NCBI GenBank assembly: GCA_046160865.1
Contig: JBJXHG010000001.1
Coordinates: forward strand, 1 to 24,025
Direction of reading: 5' to 3'
Length of the DNA: 24,025 bases
Source of the DNA: JBJXHG01 sp046160865
GTDB taxonomy: Bacteria > Planctomycetota > UBA1135 > GCA-002686595
The first letter of the stretch is position 1, and each line of letters starts with the position of its first letter. The notes under the pieces are model-generated. The model was not told the DNA's origin. It made no database searches and was given only the letters and a program-made list of their open reading frames with translations. Shown in pieces: positions 24,023 to 24,025 of this stretch. The translations under genes and the position numbers were made by a program.

Positions 24023-24025
24023 GGA

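Noticed and set aside
1..24025. CRISPR array
   Set aside because: The repeats are far too long, irregularly spaced by genes, and partly in opposite orientations; no cas gene is seen.

Overview
This 24 kb, very GC-rich window looks like a chromosomal segment of a planctomycete-type bacterium. Three things suggest this. Many genes encode large exported proteins built from HYR-like, Asp-box (BNR) and FG-GAP modules. The 862-aa BNR/HYR protein ends in a Cys-rich tail starting YCFGDGTGTACPC, a type I associate with Planctomycetota. Shine-Dalgarno sites are mostly weak. The lineage call is inference; no rRNA or other marker gene is present.

Left part (1-7.3 kb): a cobalamin-binding radical SAM gene broken by a 163-bp repeat (311-2171), a small winged-helix DNA-binding protein (2372-2830), and three minus-strand genes: a Tat-exported multicopper oxidase (2921-4453), an exported protein with an HYR-like segment (4936-5709) and an EamA/DMT transporter (6035-7015). 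Five copies of one palindromic repeat family lie here, at 1-92, 664-826, ~2855-2918, 4516-4678 and 7131-7305. A sixth, truncated copy is at 23623-~23730.

Middle (7.3-13.7 kb): a tandem PilZ protein is divergent from a secreted HExxH metalloprotease. A six-helix membrane protein is divergent from the BNR/HYR exported protein. A small acidic protein converges on that last gene at a strong hairpin.

Right part (13.9-23.6 kb): a minus-strand operon of an ArsR-type regulator fused to a SAM-methyltransferase domain, overlapping cobalamin-dependent methionine synthase (metH) by a GTGA junction; a divergent Tat-exported intradiol dioxygenase; a perfect convergent terminator hairpin; a 750-aa FG-GAP protein of fourteen 49-aa repeats; and a secreted alpha/beta hydrolase.

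The most unusual content is non-coding: three sequence-unrelated families of long palindromic elements. These are the ~163-bp family above, a 169-bp GGGGACAG-type REP-like hairpin at 18362-18530 with a 25-bp relative at 7343-7367, and a ~118-bp hairpin at the right edge. One copy of the first family sits inside the radical SAM gene, and removing exactly 163 bp restores a single 565-codon frame. No tRNA, rRNA, CRISPR array or recognisable transposase gene was seen.
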